Source of the DNA: an uncultured Scytonema sp.
GTDB lineage: Bacteria; Cyanobacteriota; Cyanobacteriia; Cyanobacteriales; Nostocaceae
DNA length: 43,028 nucleotides
Assembly: GCA_937873135.1 (NCBI GenBank)
Contig: CALMVQ010000182.1
Coordinates: 1 to 43,028, forward strand
Reading direction: 5' to 3'
Positions 19,072-29,321 of the stretch are shown here, in pieces (position 1 is the stretch's first letter; each line of letters opens with the position of its first letter). The position numbers were made by a program, and so were the translations under genes. Below the pieces are notes generated by a model. It made no database searches. It was not told the DNA's origin and saw nothing but the letters and a program-made list of their open reading frames with translations.

Positions 19072-19175
19072 TTGAGTCACATACATAATGCCCTCACTCT
19101 GCTAAGAACGAGCATCCCTCTCCTAAGTTTGGGAGAGGGGCACCTGGTGAGGGCGAGAGTGTATGAGATACAACA
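19072..19175. repeat. TTGAGTCACATA dispersed repeat, second copy
   Basis: This repeat of about 105 bases matches 3693-3797. Its ends (GAGTCACATACA and TGTATGAGATAC) and inner parts (CCCTCAC and GTGAGGG) are inverted, so it can fold into a long hairpin. It is non-coding. Confidence 0.7.
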
Positions 19176-19298
19176 GAGAAACGCTATAAATGGGCGACTG
19201 ACGCGATCGCACGCGTGGAAATAATTTACAGAAATTGAAGGGCATTTTTTTGTAAATTATTTACATTAATAAAATAATCCCTTCTGGTAGGTACGTTT

Positions 19299-19997
19299 AT
19301 GACCGCTCTTTACGGAGGAATTGACCCTAGAGACATCCCAACTTATTCGATTGGTGATGCAGCTCACTATCTACGCATTCCAAAAGTTACGATTCGCTCA
19401 TGGACAGTTGGGCGGTATTACCAGATCGCTTCAGGCTCTAGTTTCTTCAAGCCCCTTATTTTAATTCATGATCGCAAGCCACGGCTCCTCTCATTTACCA
19501 ACCTAATTGAAATTCACGTTCTTCGAGCAATTCGCCAACATCACAAAATTCAATTAAATAACGTGCGAGATGCTCTCGACTTCGTTGAAGAGCAGTTTCA
19601 AGTCTCTCACCCCTTAGCGCGTGAGATATTCCGTACTGATGGCGTCTCTTTGTTTATCGAGCGATATGGTTCTCTTATTAACGCCTCAAAACGCGGAAAA
19701 GAGGAACTAAGAGATGCTTTCAACGCTCATCTTAAACGAATAGAACCTGACGACACGGGGCTTGCCATTAAACTCTATCCCTTTACTCGCCCTCACGAGG
19801 AAGATAGCCCTCGCATCATCGTTATTGATCCCAGAATTGCCTTTGGTCGCATTGTTATCGATGGAACGGGGATTGCTACTGATGTCTTGGCAGAGCGATA
19901 TGAAGCAGGCGACTCTATTGACGAACTAGCTTATGATTACGAAGTAGATCGCCTCAAGATTGAAGAAGCTATTCGTTACGAGATGCTTGCTGCATGA
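19299..19997 (+). CDS. DUF433 antitoxin (VapB45-type) with helix-turn-helix N terminus
   Basis: The 232-residue protein starts with a MerR/HTH-like segment (YSIGDAAHYLRIPKVTIRSW, about 16-35). It ends with a DUF433 domain: RIAFGRIVIDGTGIATDVLAERYEAGDSIDELAYDYEVD (about 179-217). DUF433 proteins of this size act as antitoxins to PIN-like toxins. Its end overlaps the toxin start (ATGA), showing translational coupling. It is likely to repress its own promoter through the HTH part. Confidence 0.85.
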   Translation: MTALYGGIDPRDIPTYSIGDAAHYLRIPKVTIRSWTVGRYYQIASGSSFFKPLILIHDRKPRLLSFTNLIEIHVLRAIRQHHKIQLNNVRDALDFVEEQFQVSHPLAREIFRTDGVSLFIERYGSLINASKRGKEELRDAFNAHLKRIEPDDTGLAIKLYPFTRPHEEDSPRIIVIDPRIAFGRIVIDGTGIATDVLAERYEAGDSIDELAYDYEVDRLKIEEAIRYEMLAA

Positions 19998-20431
19998 GTC
20001 AATCCCAGTCAATCGTTTTTTTCGTAGACAGGTGTCTGGGTAGCAAGCGCCTTATAGAAACACTTCGCAACTCGGGCATTAGTGTTGAAATTCATGACGA
20101 CCACTTTCAAAAAGATGCTGAAGATGTAGATTGGTTACCAGAGGTTGGTAAAAGAGGCTGGGTGGTTTTGACCAAAGATGCCAGGATTGGTAAACGTACT
20201 TCCGAAAAAATTGCTGTTGCAAGCGCCAGAGTCAAAATGTTTGCGCTTGCTTCCCAAAATCTATCAGGAGAGCAAATGAGTAAAGCGTTCCTAAAAGCTA
20301 TTATCCACATACAAGAGTTTGTTCATGAACATCCTGCTCCATTCATTGCTAAAATCTATCGTGATGGACGCATTGAAATGTGGCAAGATGGTCAAATGTT
20401 ATTAGAGAAATTGCAACAACTCTCAGTGTAA
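19994..20431 (+). CDS. PIN-like toxin (VapC45/DUF5615-like)
   Basis: The 145-residue protein starts IVFFVDRCLGSKRLIETLR (D12) and continues EDVDWLPEVGKRGWVVLTKDARI. The acidic residues D46/D49 and D67 fit the PIN-like Mut7-C/DUF5615 fold. It should be an RNase held in check by the DUF433 protein whose gene it overlaps by 4 bases. Long C-terminal helices (about 85-145) are seen, as in the VapC45 group. Confidence 0.8.
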   Translation: MSQSQSIVFFVDRCLGSKRLIETLRNSGISVEIHDDHFQKDAEDVDWLPEVGKRGWVVLTKDARIGKRTSEKIAVASARVKMFALASQNLSGEQMSKAFLKAIIHIQEFVHEHPAPFIAKIYRDGRIEMWQDGQMLLEKLQQLSV

Positions 20432-20448
20432 ATGCTCAAATCTCCCTT

Positions 20449-21573
<1,125 letters not shown>

Positions 21574-21612
21574 TTATTAGTAACAAATGACAGAGGACAA
21601 ATGACAAATATC

Positions 21613-22065
21613 TTAAAACAAATCGCAATTATCGTCATCAATTTCCGCATCCAATCTGGCTGAGAGCACCTGTTCCATCATTGCTTCGATCGCAACAACG
21701 TTGAAGGAACGTTCTTGTCTCTCTTGTTGGGGGGTAGATAGGGGAATCAGGCGCAGACAACTACTTTCTTGCGTGAGATCGAAGTAGGTTTGTTGTTGCG
21801 GTGACTGTTTCAGTTCTAGGTAATCAAAACTATGGACATTCAAATAAAGCGCGTGGTTAGCGACGATGGTAGACTGTCGCGGATTGGCAAACACTTCCAT
21901 TACATCAGCTTCACCCTCGCTCTGCAACTGTCCTTCTTGGGTGTATATGTAGCGGACACGGCCTAAATCCGCTAACAACCGCCGCATATCAAGCTTATTC
22001 ACAATCACGCCCGTGTTGACAATACAAGGGGCTGGTATTTTAGTATCGGGTAGATGTTGACTCAT
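21613..22065 (-). CDS. Conserved cyanobacterial-type protein of unknown function
   Basis: The 150-residue acidic-tailed protein (EIDDDNCDLF at the end) has no membrane segment and no motif I can name. It has a strand-rich middle (RYIYTQEGQLQSEGEADVM, ALYLNVHSFDYLEL). Codon use and composition match its neighbours. It lies 63 bases upstream of tgt on the same strand and may be co-transcribed. It is a real gene on length and composition grounds only. Confidence 0.7.
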   Translation of the reverse strand: MSQHLPDTKIPAPCIVNTGVIVNKLDMRRLLADLGRVRYIYTQEGQLQSEGEADVMEVFANPRQSTIVANHALYLNVHSFDYLELKQSPQQQTYFDLTQESSCLRLIPLSTPQQERQERSFNVVAIEAMMEQVLSARLDAEIDDDNCDLF

Positions 22066-22538
22066 AATTCGATAGCTTCAGGAGTGCAGGTGAGATACAA
22101 CACGTCTAAATAGTCAATTTAACAGTTTTCATGCCTCCCTACATTTTAATAATTATCAACATAGGAATAGTATGTTAACGAGCGACAATTAGTTATTTTT
22201 AGAAAATCGACAGAACAAAGCTGCAACTGATAAAATTGCCAATCTCTATTAATAATGTCATTGTCTGTTATTATACGGTAAATTAACTATTTTTACTGTA
22301 AGCAGCCTAAGAGATTTTTATGGGTAGATTTCAAGACCATTCGGTTACGGTTTCCTGGTAAGAATGTTCAAGATATAGATACGCTCCGCTTTGTTACGTC
22401 TCTACGTAGGTTGACATGCTTATTAATTATCTTAACTGAACTGTATTGAGGTAGATATATCATAAAAGAAAATCTTTTTTGAAGCTTTAAAAATAACTTT
22501 GCCACATTCTCAATTTGTTTCCACAAGTTTTTTTAACC
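22066..22538. other. Intergenic region upstream of cobS
   Basis: The AT-rich stretch has no gene. CTTAACTGAACTGTATTG at 22431-22448 is a near match to the right end of the MITE-like element at 18820, and CATTCGGTTACGG at about 22339 may be its decayed left end. I searched for a cobalamin riboswitch by its B12-box (GCCACTG) and did not see one. Confidence 0.5.
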
Positions 22539-23339
22539 ATGAATGAAGTAACTAATATAACCGATAAAGCTCAGTGGTGGAAACAGTATTTGTTAAACAT
22601 GGCAGCATCTGTAATTTTCTATACTAGCATTCCGCTCCCACATGTCGAGGCACTAGACTTCCAAGGAGTCGCTCGTCTTGCCCCTCAAGTCGGGCTGCTA
22701 ATTGGAGGAATATTGGGGTTATTTGATGAAGGAATGAGTTATCTGGGTATGCCAATTCTCACTCGGAGCGCTGTGGTGGTAGTCACCTGGATTACTATCA
22801 CTGGAGGACTGCACTTAGATGGCGTCATGGATACTGCTGACGGGTTAGCAGTAGCAGACAAAGAACGTCGGCTAGAAGTGATGGCAGATAGCGCTTGTGG
22901 CGCGTTTGGGGCAATGGCGGCGATCGCCTTGGTTCTTCTGAAAACAGCTGCGTTAACTGATATAAACGAATACCGTTGGTTGGTGTTGATGGCAGCTTGT
23001 GGGTGGGGACGTTGGGGACAAATGCTGGCGATCGCCCAGTATCCTTACCTCAAACCAACTGGCAAAGGCGCGTTTCACAAAGCGGCAATTCGTTCTTACA
23101 AAGATTTATTGCCTGGACTAGTGTTAATGTTGGGTTTAAGTGGTTTGCTAATATTCTTAGACAAGGATTCCCTCGGCATTGCTATTGGCATGGCACTCGC
23201 AGGAAGTGCGATCAGCAAAAGTGTCGGTGCCTGGTTGAATCACAAATTAGGGGGACACACCGGAGATACCTACGGCGCAGTCGTTGAGTGGACTGAAGCC
23301 TTATTCTTGTGTATGCTGACTGCTGCGAATGGGGAGTAA
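22539..23339 (+). CDS. cobS: Adenosylcobinamide-GDP ribazoletransferase (cobalamin synthase)
   Basis: The 266-residue integral membrane enzyme joins adenosylcobinamide-GDP and alpha-ribazole, the last major step of cobalamin assembly. Family features are [11 protein letters not shown] near the N terminus, [16 protein letters not shown] (Asp-rich active site, about 97-112), [11 protein letters not shown] and [17 protein letters not shown] near the end. Several hydrophobic helices are evident. The ATG at 22539 was preferred to a non-ATG at 22515. The stop codon touches a repeat element. Confidence 0.95.
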   Translation: MNEVTNITDKAQWWKQYLLNMAASVIFYTSIPLPHVEALDFQGVARLAPQVGLLIGGILGLFDEGMSYLGMPILTRSAVVVVTWITITGGLHLDGVMDTADGLAVADKERRLEVMADSACGAFGAMAAIALVLLKTAALTDINEYRWLVLMAACGWGRWGQMLAIAQYPYLKPTGKGAFHKAAIRSYKDLLPGLVLMLGLSGLLIFLDKDSLGIAIGMALAGSAISKSVGAWLNHKLGGHTGDTYGAVVEWTEALFLCMLTAANGE

Positions 23340-23484
23340 TATCATGTCCGGTAAATTAACCATTAACCTTAATGCCGGAAGAACCCCACCCCGCCAAAGC
23401 TCAGCTTTGTCTCCCTTCCCCGCTTGCTTTGGAGGGGTTGGGGGAGAGGTTCTTTTATTATGGGTGATTTGACGGACATGATAT
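23339..23484. mobile_element. MITE-like element with ATATCATGTCCG ends, abutting the cobS stop
   Basis: The left end ATATCATGTCCG (23339-23350) and right end CGGACATGATAT (23473-23484) are inverted repeats, with weaker similarity for about 15 bases further in. The inside holds an inverted CT-rich repeat (GAACCCCACCCCGCC with GGGGTTGGGGGAGAGG). No coding capacity or clear target duplication is seen. The ends resemble those of 33065-33193. Confidence 0.65.
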
Positions 23485-23575
23485 CAAGGATAGGAACAGG
23501 GGGGAGCGAAGATACTCTGTGAATCACCAATTTTTTACTTGTGCTTCCCCCTCTCTTCCACTCTCCCACTATCCC

Positions 23576-24037
23576 TCATTCTTTGACTGGTTTAAGTCGT
23601 GTCACCTTAAGTTTAAAGGGTCCAACCCCAGTTTCGCCAAAAGAACGGACACGAACGATATACGATCCTGTTTCCGTAATACGGGTAAAAAGCTGGGAAT
23701 TACTGGTGCCATCAGGACCATCATCATTTTCTGCTACCGTTGAACCATCAGGTCCCAGAAGGTTGACGATAGTATCAAAGCTGTCAGAACTGAGATCTAT
23801 AACCAGATTATCACCTTTATTTAACTTGACCGTGTAATCACGAGCAAAACCGCCTTGACCTGTAGGAATATCTTTATCTGTTAGCTTCTCAGAAACTTCG
23901 CCACTCGTAGGTAAAGGAATTGGACTGTACAATCTAACTTGAGCAAAAGCTCCTGTTGTACTCGTACTAATTGCTAACAACGTCGCGGGAATGATTGTGA
24001 TTTGTCTCCAACCCTTAGCAAAAGCTTTACTGATCAT
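23576..24037 (-). CDS. Secreted pre-peptidase C-terminal (PPC) domain protein
   Basis: The 153-residue protein from the ATG at 24037 has a signal peptide (about 1-33, ending TGAFA). Its single PPC-type beta domain (about 60-145) contains YTVKLNKGDNLVIDLSSDSFD, LLGPDGSTVAENDDG and TETGSYIVRVRS. PPC domains usually attach to secreted proteases, but here the domain stands alone, possibly binding calcium or surface polymers. A GTG at 24055 is an alternative start. It is convergent with cobS and not linked to it. Confidence 0.8.
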   Translation of the reverse strand: MISKAFAKGWRQITIIPATLLAISTSTTGAFAQVRLYSPIPLPTSGEVSEKLTDKDIPTGQGGFARDYTVKLNKGDNLVIDLSSDSFDTIVNLLGPDGSTVAENDDGPDGTSNSQLFTRITETGSYIVRVRSFGETGVGPFKLKVTRLKPVKE

Positions 24038-24174
24038 TCCAAAGAATCTTCCCACAAAAACAGTCTGGTTAATTATAGTTTTTTCCGGCAGATCCTGCTG
24101 ATAAATTCTTAGGGAATGAATAGAGGCGGGTTTATCACAGATAAAGACTATAATTCTTGCATAGATACGCTACG

Positions 24175-24879
24175 TTAAGTTGTAGTATTCCTCACTCTCC
24201 CCGTTTCCTGATTTCCTTGAGTCGTAGCTGCTGCCGCTAACCCTAAGACTGCAATTCCGTGTTGACGAAATGTTTGCACTGCTGATCTGGCAGTAGCACC
24301 TGTAGTATACACGTCATCTATTAAAAGAACTTGGATATCTGGACGGCGAGAAAAGTTTTTTCCTAAAATAAAGGCCCGAGTTAAATTCTCTTCTCGTTCA
24401 GACACGGATAAACGAAACTGCGGCTTCGTTTCTCGTATCCGTTCCAAACCATTAAGTTTTAATTTAAATCCAGTAGTGTTGCAGAAACTTTGTGCTATGA
24501 GTCCAGCTTGGTTATAACCACGTTGTTTTTGCTTGTTTGCGTGGAGTGGAATGGGAACAACCACAAGCTTTTGATCGCATTGTGGTGCATTTAACAACCA
24601 TGCTTCTCCCAAGGATTTACCTAAATGACGGGCAATTTGGGGTTGATTTTCGTATTTCATAGCAGCGATCGCTCTTTTGAGGTTACCACTATACCTCCCC
24701 CATGCAAACACTGGTAAAGGATTCTGCCAAAGACACTTGGGATCAGGTAAGCAACATTTTTGCAACTGCCTGTCACAGTCAAGACAGAATTCTTGAGGAG
24801 TTGAACGCTGACACAAAGGACAGTTGGATTTGAGAAATAAGTTTAGTAAGCTGTTGAGATAATGAGTCCAAAGTTGCAT
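24175..24879 (-). CDS. comF: ComF family phosphoribosyltransferase-like protein
   Basis: The 234-residue protein has an N-terminal zinc motif (CPLC, then CLDC; about 20-36). It also has the ComF signature VVVPIPLHANKQKQRGYNQA and the PRPP loop VLLIDDVYTTGATA (about 184-197). ComF helps take up single-stranded DNA during natural transformation. The ATG at 24879 was chosen over a TTG at 24951 that overlaps the GNAT gene; the two genes are 32 bases apart on the same strand. Confidence 0.88.
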   Translation of the reverse strand: MQLWTHYLNSLLNLFLKSNCPLCQRSTPQEFCLDCDRQLQKCCLPDPKCLWQNPLPVFAWGRYSGNLKRAIAAMKYENQPQIARHLGKSLGEAWLLNAPQCDQKLVVVPIPLHANKQKQRGYNQAGLIAQSFCNTTGFKLKLNGLERIRETKPQFRLSVSEREENLTRAFILGKNFSRRPDIQVLLIDDVYTTGATARSAVQTFRQHGIAVLGLAAAATTQGNQETGRVRNTTT

Positions 24880-24911
24880 GTGAGCTATAGGGAGATAGAG
24901 AGAGTTGTTAT

Positions 24912-25400
24912 TCAAGAAAGGCGTAGTAACTTTACATATACGCGATCGCAACGGAGTGTTTCGACACCTGTTGCTTTCTCATAGCCGTTGCTTTCATACA
25001 GCTTGACTGCTTCTACCAAGACACTGGCGGTTTCAATCCAAATTTGCTGAAACCCACGGGATGCGATCGCTGCTTCTAGCTGTTGTAACAAATATTTGCC
25101 CAGCCCCAAACCTCTATAACTGGGTAAGATATACATTTTTCGGATTTCTACAGCTTTTTCTCCACGTTTTACCTGGTAATACGCACCTGTCCCCACAAGT
25201 TGGTTTTGGTGTTCGATAACCCAAAACTCTCCCCCAGTCGTCAAGTAATATTCTTCAACTTGCAGCACATCGCAGTCTGCACCATTTGGCTCAAAGAGCA
25301 AACCGTATTCTGATAACACAGACTGGATGATTTCTGATGCTGCGGTGCGATCGCGCTTTTCCCAGTCACGAATTAAAAAATCTTTGTAATAATTTTTCAT
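24912..25400 (-). CDS. GNAT family N-acetyltransferase
   Basis: The 162-residue single-domain GNAT protein shows motif A, RKMYILPSYRGLGLGKYLL, which binds acetyl-CoA, then AAIASRGFQQIWIET and YESNGYEK. The substrate is not evident. The ATG at 25400 was chosen over an upstream alternative at 25427. Five TAAAAAG units lie just upstream. Confidence 0.88.
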   Translation of the reverse strand: MKNYYKDFLIRDWEKRDRTAASEIIQSVLSEYGLLFEPNGADCDVLQVEEYYLTTGGEFWVIEHQNQLVGTGAYYQVKRGEKAVEIRKMYILPSYRGLGLGKYLLQQLEAAIASRGFQQIWIETASVLVEAVKLYESNGYEKATGVETLRCDRVYVKLLRLS

Positions 25401-25797
25401 TGACTTATTTGTTCGTATAATAATCACTCTTTAAAAAGTAAAAAGTAAAAAGTAAAAAGTAAAAAGAGAATCCCCATAATTAAAATTAGGGGATCTTACG
25501 CTCACCTTTTTTGCTCGCACTATGTGTCCCCTTTAAAAAATATTTTTTGGTTTTCCATCGATTTGGCGGCTTGAAACCGTTTTTCCTTTTTCTTTTTCTT
25601 TTTCTTTCTTTTGCCTTTTAACTTTTAACTTTTGCCTTGTTCTGTCAATTACGTTGATAGTTACTCCCAACACAGAGTGTAAGATTACCAATCTTTTTTA
25701 CTTATTTCTTGGCATTAGAAGTTGTGCCAGCATATCTCATCATTTTCTCAACTATAAGCAACACTGAATATTGCGAATTTTCTGTTTCACTTTCAAT
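25401..25797. repeat. Intergenic region with tandem TAAAAAG repeats and pyrimidine tract
   Basis: Five perfect TAAAAAG copies occupy 25432-25466. A TTTTCCTTTTTCTTTTTC-type pyrimidine tract (about 25578-25612) and AACTTTTAACTTTTGCC repeats follow. No gene is seen. Confidence 0.75.
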
Positions 25798-26202
25798 TTA
25801 CCAAATTACTAAAGAATAGAAATCAGCTATTTTTTTATCTGCTGTCATAATTGCAGCTTGGTTTATTTTGGCAACAGCTACGATTACTCTATCCACTGGA
25901 TCTCGATGTTCCCATTCTAATTTGACACTCTCTAGCCAAATCTCCTCATCAATTGGGATAATACGAATAATATCTAACTTTTTTAAAGTTGTGATATACT
26001 CATCAATATCTACTCCTAAATCTAATTTTTTATTTTTGACCTTGATCGCTATTTCCCAGACTGCTGTTGATGGAACTAGAGCATTCTTTTCTTGTTCCAT
26101 TTGGTAACAAGCTTTTTTTGCACACTCAGAAAGTTTATCTGGATCTAAACTCCACCAGATAAGAGCGCAGGTGTCAAGGACAATTTTTATACTTCCTGCC
26201 AT
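25798..26202 (-). CDS. PIN-domain toxin (VapC-like) of a Phd/PIN pair
   Basis: The 134-residue protein begins KIVLDTCALIWW (D10). It has STAVWEIAIKVKNKKL (E50), HRDPVDRVIVAVA (D100, D103) and MTADKKIADF (D121). All acidic PIN residues are present, so RNase activity is likely. Its start lies inside the antitoxin gene (16-base overlap), which suggests coupled translation. Confidence 0.87.
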   Translation of the reverse strand: MAGSIKIVLDTCALIWWSLDPDKLSECAKKACYQMEQEKNALVPSTAVWEIAIKVKNKKLDLGVDIDEYITTLKKLDIIRIIPIDEEIWLESVKLEWEHRDPVDRVIVAVAKINQAAIMTADKKIADFYSLVIW

Positions 26203-26417
26203 TCTTCAGTCGTTGGGGTAGTTAAATCTTCAAAATACTTCACTTTCCCCCGCATATTCTTAAATAATTTTTCGGTTTCAGAAGTTTTTTCATACTGAGA
26301 AATTCTCACGACTGGTTTATTTCCATCAGTCACTAAAATTTCTTCACCTTCTAATTCTACAAGTTGTAGAAATTCTAGTAAATTCTCTTTTAATTGATTC
26401 TTGTCAATTGTTTTCAT
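26187..26417 (-). CDS. Phd/YefM-type antitoxin
   Basis: The 76-residue protein has the Phd/YefM N-terminal fold: MKTIDKNQLKENLLEFLQLVELEGEEILVTDGNKPVVRIS (about 1-40). A short toxin-binding tail follows. It should bind the operon promoter and neutralise the PIN toxin. Confidence 0.85.
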   Translation of the reverse strand: MKTIDKNQLKENLLEFLQLVELEGEEILVTDGNKPVVRISQYEKTSETEKLFKNMRGKVKYFEDLTTPTTEEWQEV

Positions 26418-26471
26418 ACTCTTGCTTTTGTTTGTAGTTTAATATTCCCCATTTTGCATTGCATCTAACAT

Positions 26472-27341
26472 TTATAGCGGTGTTACCCAATAAGTAATTC
26501 CCCTGACCACTTTACTTTGAAAACCAAACTCAGTCAATTTTTCTTGAGGATAACCGATATAAGTCCAGTGAGGCATATCATTTTCTACTGTCTGAACCCA
26601 GCCATGTTGACTTAAAGCTTGTCTCTGTGCTTGATTTGAGACGTATAGATCGATCGCCAATCCCCATAGATGTTGAGATGAGCCGGGCGGTGCCACTATA
26701 CCGAGAATTGCTGTTTCTATACCTTCTCGGACTTTTTCCAACGTTTTACTGTCAGCATATTTTTGCCAAAATCTTAAATTTGTGGCAAAGCTGCGTGTAC
26801 AATCACTAGGTCCATAACCAGATTTTAGAGGAATGTGTACTTGTGATCGCGCTTGATTGAAGGCATCCGCTGCTGTTTTCTGTAAATAACATTCGTTCGT
26901 ATCATTCACTTTGCTCAATGTCAGAGTCGCTTGATATTTTTTGGTTTCCTGTTCATTGGTAAATACAACTTTTGGTGGCAGTTTCACTGCCGGAGCATGA
27001 TTGACAAATGCACCACCATATGCACGTAGCAAAATGTATTCAAAAGTTCCAGCCTGGGGAATAATGGGTAACTTATCTGTAATTGTTGTTAAAAAACGTT
27101 GTTGGTTAGTTAACTGTAAGTTGAGAGAAGGTAGAAAAATGGGGGTAGGTGATGTTGATACTGTAGTCGTCTCAATACAAGGTTGGCTGAATGGCTGATT
27201 CGCTGGTAAATTCGAGCAATTTTTTATCGGTAGCCTCTGTGTACTCAGTGTCCTTTGAGTCATGCCATTACTGGCGACTAGGGCAAAAACTATAAAGACG
27301 ACTACAGTGAACAGTGCGGTTTTCTTTAGAATTCGTTTCAT
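26472..27341 (-). CDS. VanY-like D-alanyl-D-alanine carboxypeptidase (peptidase M15)
   Basis: The 289-residue protein has an N-terminal membrane anchor or signal (about 8-26). The C-terminal M15 domain carries the zinc ligands H224 and D231 (SSQHLWGLAIDLYV) and H258 (MPHWTY). SGYGPSDCTRSF resembles the substrate loop of VanY. It trims D-Ala from peptidoglycan stems outside the membrane. In cyanobacteria this is normal cell-wall upkeep, and it is not evidence of glycopeptide resistance. A Thr/Pro-rich linker lies at 55-70. Confidence 0.87.
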   Translation of the reverse strand: MKRILKKTALFTVVVFIVFALVASNGMTQRTLSTQRLPIKNCSNLPANQPFSQPCIETTTVSTSPTPIFLPSLNLQLTNQQRFLTTITDKLPIIPQAGTFEYILLRAYGGAFVNHAPAVKLPPKVVFTNEQETKKYQATLTLSKVNDTNECYLQKTAADAFNQARSQVHIPLKSGYGPSDCTRSFATNLRFWQKYADSKTLEKVREGIETAILGIVAPPGSSQHLWGLAIDLYVSNQAQRQALSQHGWVQTVENDMPHWTYIGYPQEKLTEFGFQSKVVRGITYWVTPL

Positions 27342-27395
27342 CTTGAGAAAATTTCTTTGTCAACTAAAAGTTAAATATTATATAACAACTTAACT

Positions 27396-28076
27396 TTACA
27401 ATTTTGTTCTAATCATATGACAAAATTCTATAAAGGCTTGAAAACTAGGTAAATGATGAGTTTTGTCTTGAATACGTTCTAACAATTGCTCTAAATAATA
27501 GGGTTTCAATACATCTCCAGGATTTCTTTTAGAATAATGAATATTTTTCGCCTTAAACAATTCTTTTAAATATGTCTCGTGGAATTGAGCATGAGTGTTC
27601 TGACGATATTTTCCCATCAGTTCTGGACAATCGACACAAACATCATAGTAACGAGTGTATTCTAATAATGGGTTACTTTGTGGCTGCCTTGAGTAAATTT
27701 TTCTATTGCCTAGAAACCAAGTTTCTAAGCAACGGTTTTGAATGATGAGAACAAGCTGAGTCGTTCCTGTATTAATTTTTTCAGATTGCAAAAAATCCTT
27801 AATTTCTTGCTTGACACTGCTAAGGGTATTTTCTTCTGCATCTAGACAAACTACAAAGTAATTGTAATTTCCATGTGAACAAACATCTTCAATAGCATTA
27901 GGCAAATGATTGTAAATAATTGAAGGATAACCTTCTCCACTAAATAAGTAATAGTTATTTTTCTCCACCTCATCATAACTATGAACTTGTTTTAGTTCTG
28001 GTAAAAGATAAGCAAGCCACGCTGGGTAAACTTTTCTTTCGGTTCTTTTTCCTTCTACAAGAAAGTAGATATTCAT
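27396..28076 (-). CDS. Toprim-like nuclease subunit partnered with an ABC-type ATPase
   Basis: The 226-residue protein starts MNIYFLVEGKRTERK, a Toprim-like first strand with glutamate E8. YNYFVVCLDAEEN (D79, E81) would supply the second acidic pair. The arrangement is that of Toprim endonucleases used in OLD, PARIS and similar defence systems. It overlaps the ATPase gene by 4 bases (ATGA). The exact family (RloB, DUF4276 and DUF4435 are candidates) cannot be settled by eye. Confidence 0.65.
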   Translation of the reverse strand: MNIYFLVEGKRTERKVYPAWLAYLLPELKQVHSYDEVEKNNYYLFSGEGYPSIIYNHLPNAIEDVCSHGNYNYFVVCLDAEENTLSSVKQEIKDFLQSEKINTGTTQLVLIIQNRCLETWFLGNRKIYSRQPQSNPLLEYTRYYDVCVDCPELMGKYRQNTHAQFHETYLKELFKAKNIHYSKRNPGDVLKPYYLEQLLERIQDKTHHLPSFQAFIEFCHMIRTKL

Positions 28077-29206
28077 CTTACTTTAATACCTTCCTTATAG
28101 TCACTAAGATTAATCAATTGCATAAAGGCTTGATGACGCGATTTTCCTAAATTAAAGTCTTTGGCATCGCGAGCTGTAACTATGCCACCTTTACGAGTAA
28201 CTATTTTCCAATGTTCCATTTGAATATTATTAATAATGTAGGGATGATGGCTGGTTATTATAAACTGTATATTTCTATTTTTCAACAATAAATCAGTCAA
28301 AACATCAATACAGTTAACTCCCAAACTATTTTCAAATTCATCTATTAAAATTACAGTATCTTTTCCAGATAAGTATATTTCACTAATATGCATTAGTGTT
28401 CTAAACATTCCTGACGATATTTGATTTTGACTAATCCAATTATTAACTCCTTTTTCCTTTATTTGAATAAATGGGTACTCTGCAATAATTTTAGATAAAC
28501 TATTGTTATTTTCATCTGGTTCTATTTTGATATCTTCTACCTGCAAAAATACATCGATAAACCTTTCCTTAATTTTAGTAAAAAAAATCGGGTTATGTTC
28601 ATAAGCTAATGCCAACTTTATTTGAATGGGTAAATTCCTTTTTTGAATATCTTCTAAAGTAAAATCTTCTCTGGCTAATGATGCATAAATTAGTGGATAA
28701 ATTTCATTAACGACTTCTCCTGTAGAATGATCGCTATAAATAATTTTATTAAACCCATTTTTTATAGGACTAATATCTTCTTCCTCACCTAAGATATCTA
28801 CGGCGCTTTGAAAAGGTGATAATTTCGGTAGTTGTTTACCCTTAAATATAATTTCTTTCTCATTTCTCTCTATAATAATTTCCTGATTAATAAATAAAAT
28901 CTCCTGCAAAATTTTAAACTTATTATTCTCCACTCTCTCATCTTCAATAATTAATGAAGCTACTTTTTTTTCTTCAAATTTTCCTTCCCAATAGTATTGC
29001 TTATTATTGACACAAAAGCTTATCTTCCATTCAACTCCATTGAATGAACTACCTTTGGCTATTTTCCTCAAATTCATAATAGATTGAAGAATTTGAGTTT
29101 TTCCAACACCAGAAACACCAACTAAAAGAGTTAAATCGGAAAATTGAATTGGCTCAAAGCGCCATTCCAGTTCATGGTCATAATAAGTTATCTGATTGAT
29201 TTTCAT
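28073..29206 (-). CDS. ABC/SMC-type AAA ATPase of a two-gene defence-like module
   Basis: The 377-residue ATPase has Walker A GVSGVGKT (30-37), an ABC signature-like QISSGMFR (262-269), Walker B VILIDEFENS (285-294) and an H-loop TSHHP (318-322). These are marks of the AAA_15/AAA_21 (OLD-like) family with a bare ABC core and a short insert. Such ATPases sense phage proteins or DNA and release or direct a nuclease partner. Here that would be the overlapping Toprim-like gene. Low GC compared with mnmG next door suggests recent transfer. It is divergent from mnmG. Confidence 0.85.
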   Translation of the reverse strand: MKINQITYYDHELEWRFEPIQFSDLTLLVGVSGVGKTQILQSIMNLRKIAKGSSFNGVEWKISFCVNNKQYYWEGKFEEKKVASLIIEDERVENNKFKILQEILFINQEIIIERNEKEIIFKGKQLPKLSPFQSAVDILGEEEDISPIKNGFNKIIYSDHSTGEVVNEIYPLIYASLAREDFTLEDIQKRNLPIQIKLALAYEHNPIFFTKIKERFIDVFLQVEDIKIEPDENNNSLSKIIAEYPFIQIKEKGVNNWISQNQISSGMFRTLMHISEIYLSGKDTVILIDEFENSLGVNCIDVLTDLLLKNRNIQFIITSHHPYIINNIQMEHWKIVTRKGGIVTARDAKDFNLGKSRHQAFMQLINLSDYKEGIKVR

Positions 29207-29321
29207 TTTTTTTTTCGTTAAAATGGAAGAAAATGAACAGCAGTTGCCGGACTCGCGGGAAACCTTTCAGTCTTAATCGGTGGCAAGTGTTTCAGAACTT
29301 AGATAGGACTGCAATATCATG

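Larger units (their letters stand above)
18762..19298. other. Intergenic repeat-rich region after the cmr locus
   Basis: No gene is seen. It contains the MITE-like element at 18820-18958, a CT-rich palindromic tract (about 18968-19010), and the second copy of the TTGAGTCACATA repeat (19072-19175). Confidence 0.6.

Noticed and set aside
22066-22538. Cobalamin riboswitch upstream of cobS
   Set aside because: No B12-box or long conserved structure was seen.
23541-23837. Plus-strand open frames opposite the PPC-domain gene
   Set aside because: They are antisense shadows of a gene with a clear signal peptide and domain.
26472-27341. VanY-like gene as a glycopeptide-resistance gene
   Set aside because: There are no vanH, vanA or vanX neighbours; M15 carboxypeptidases are ordinary cell-wall enzymes in cyanobacteria.
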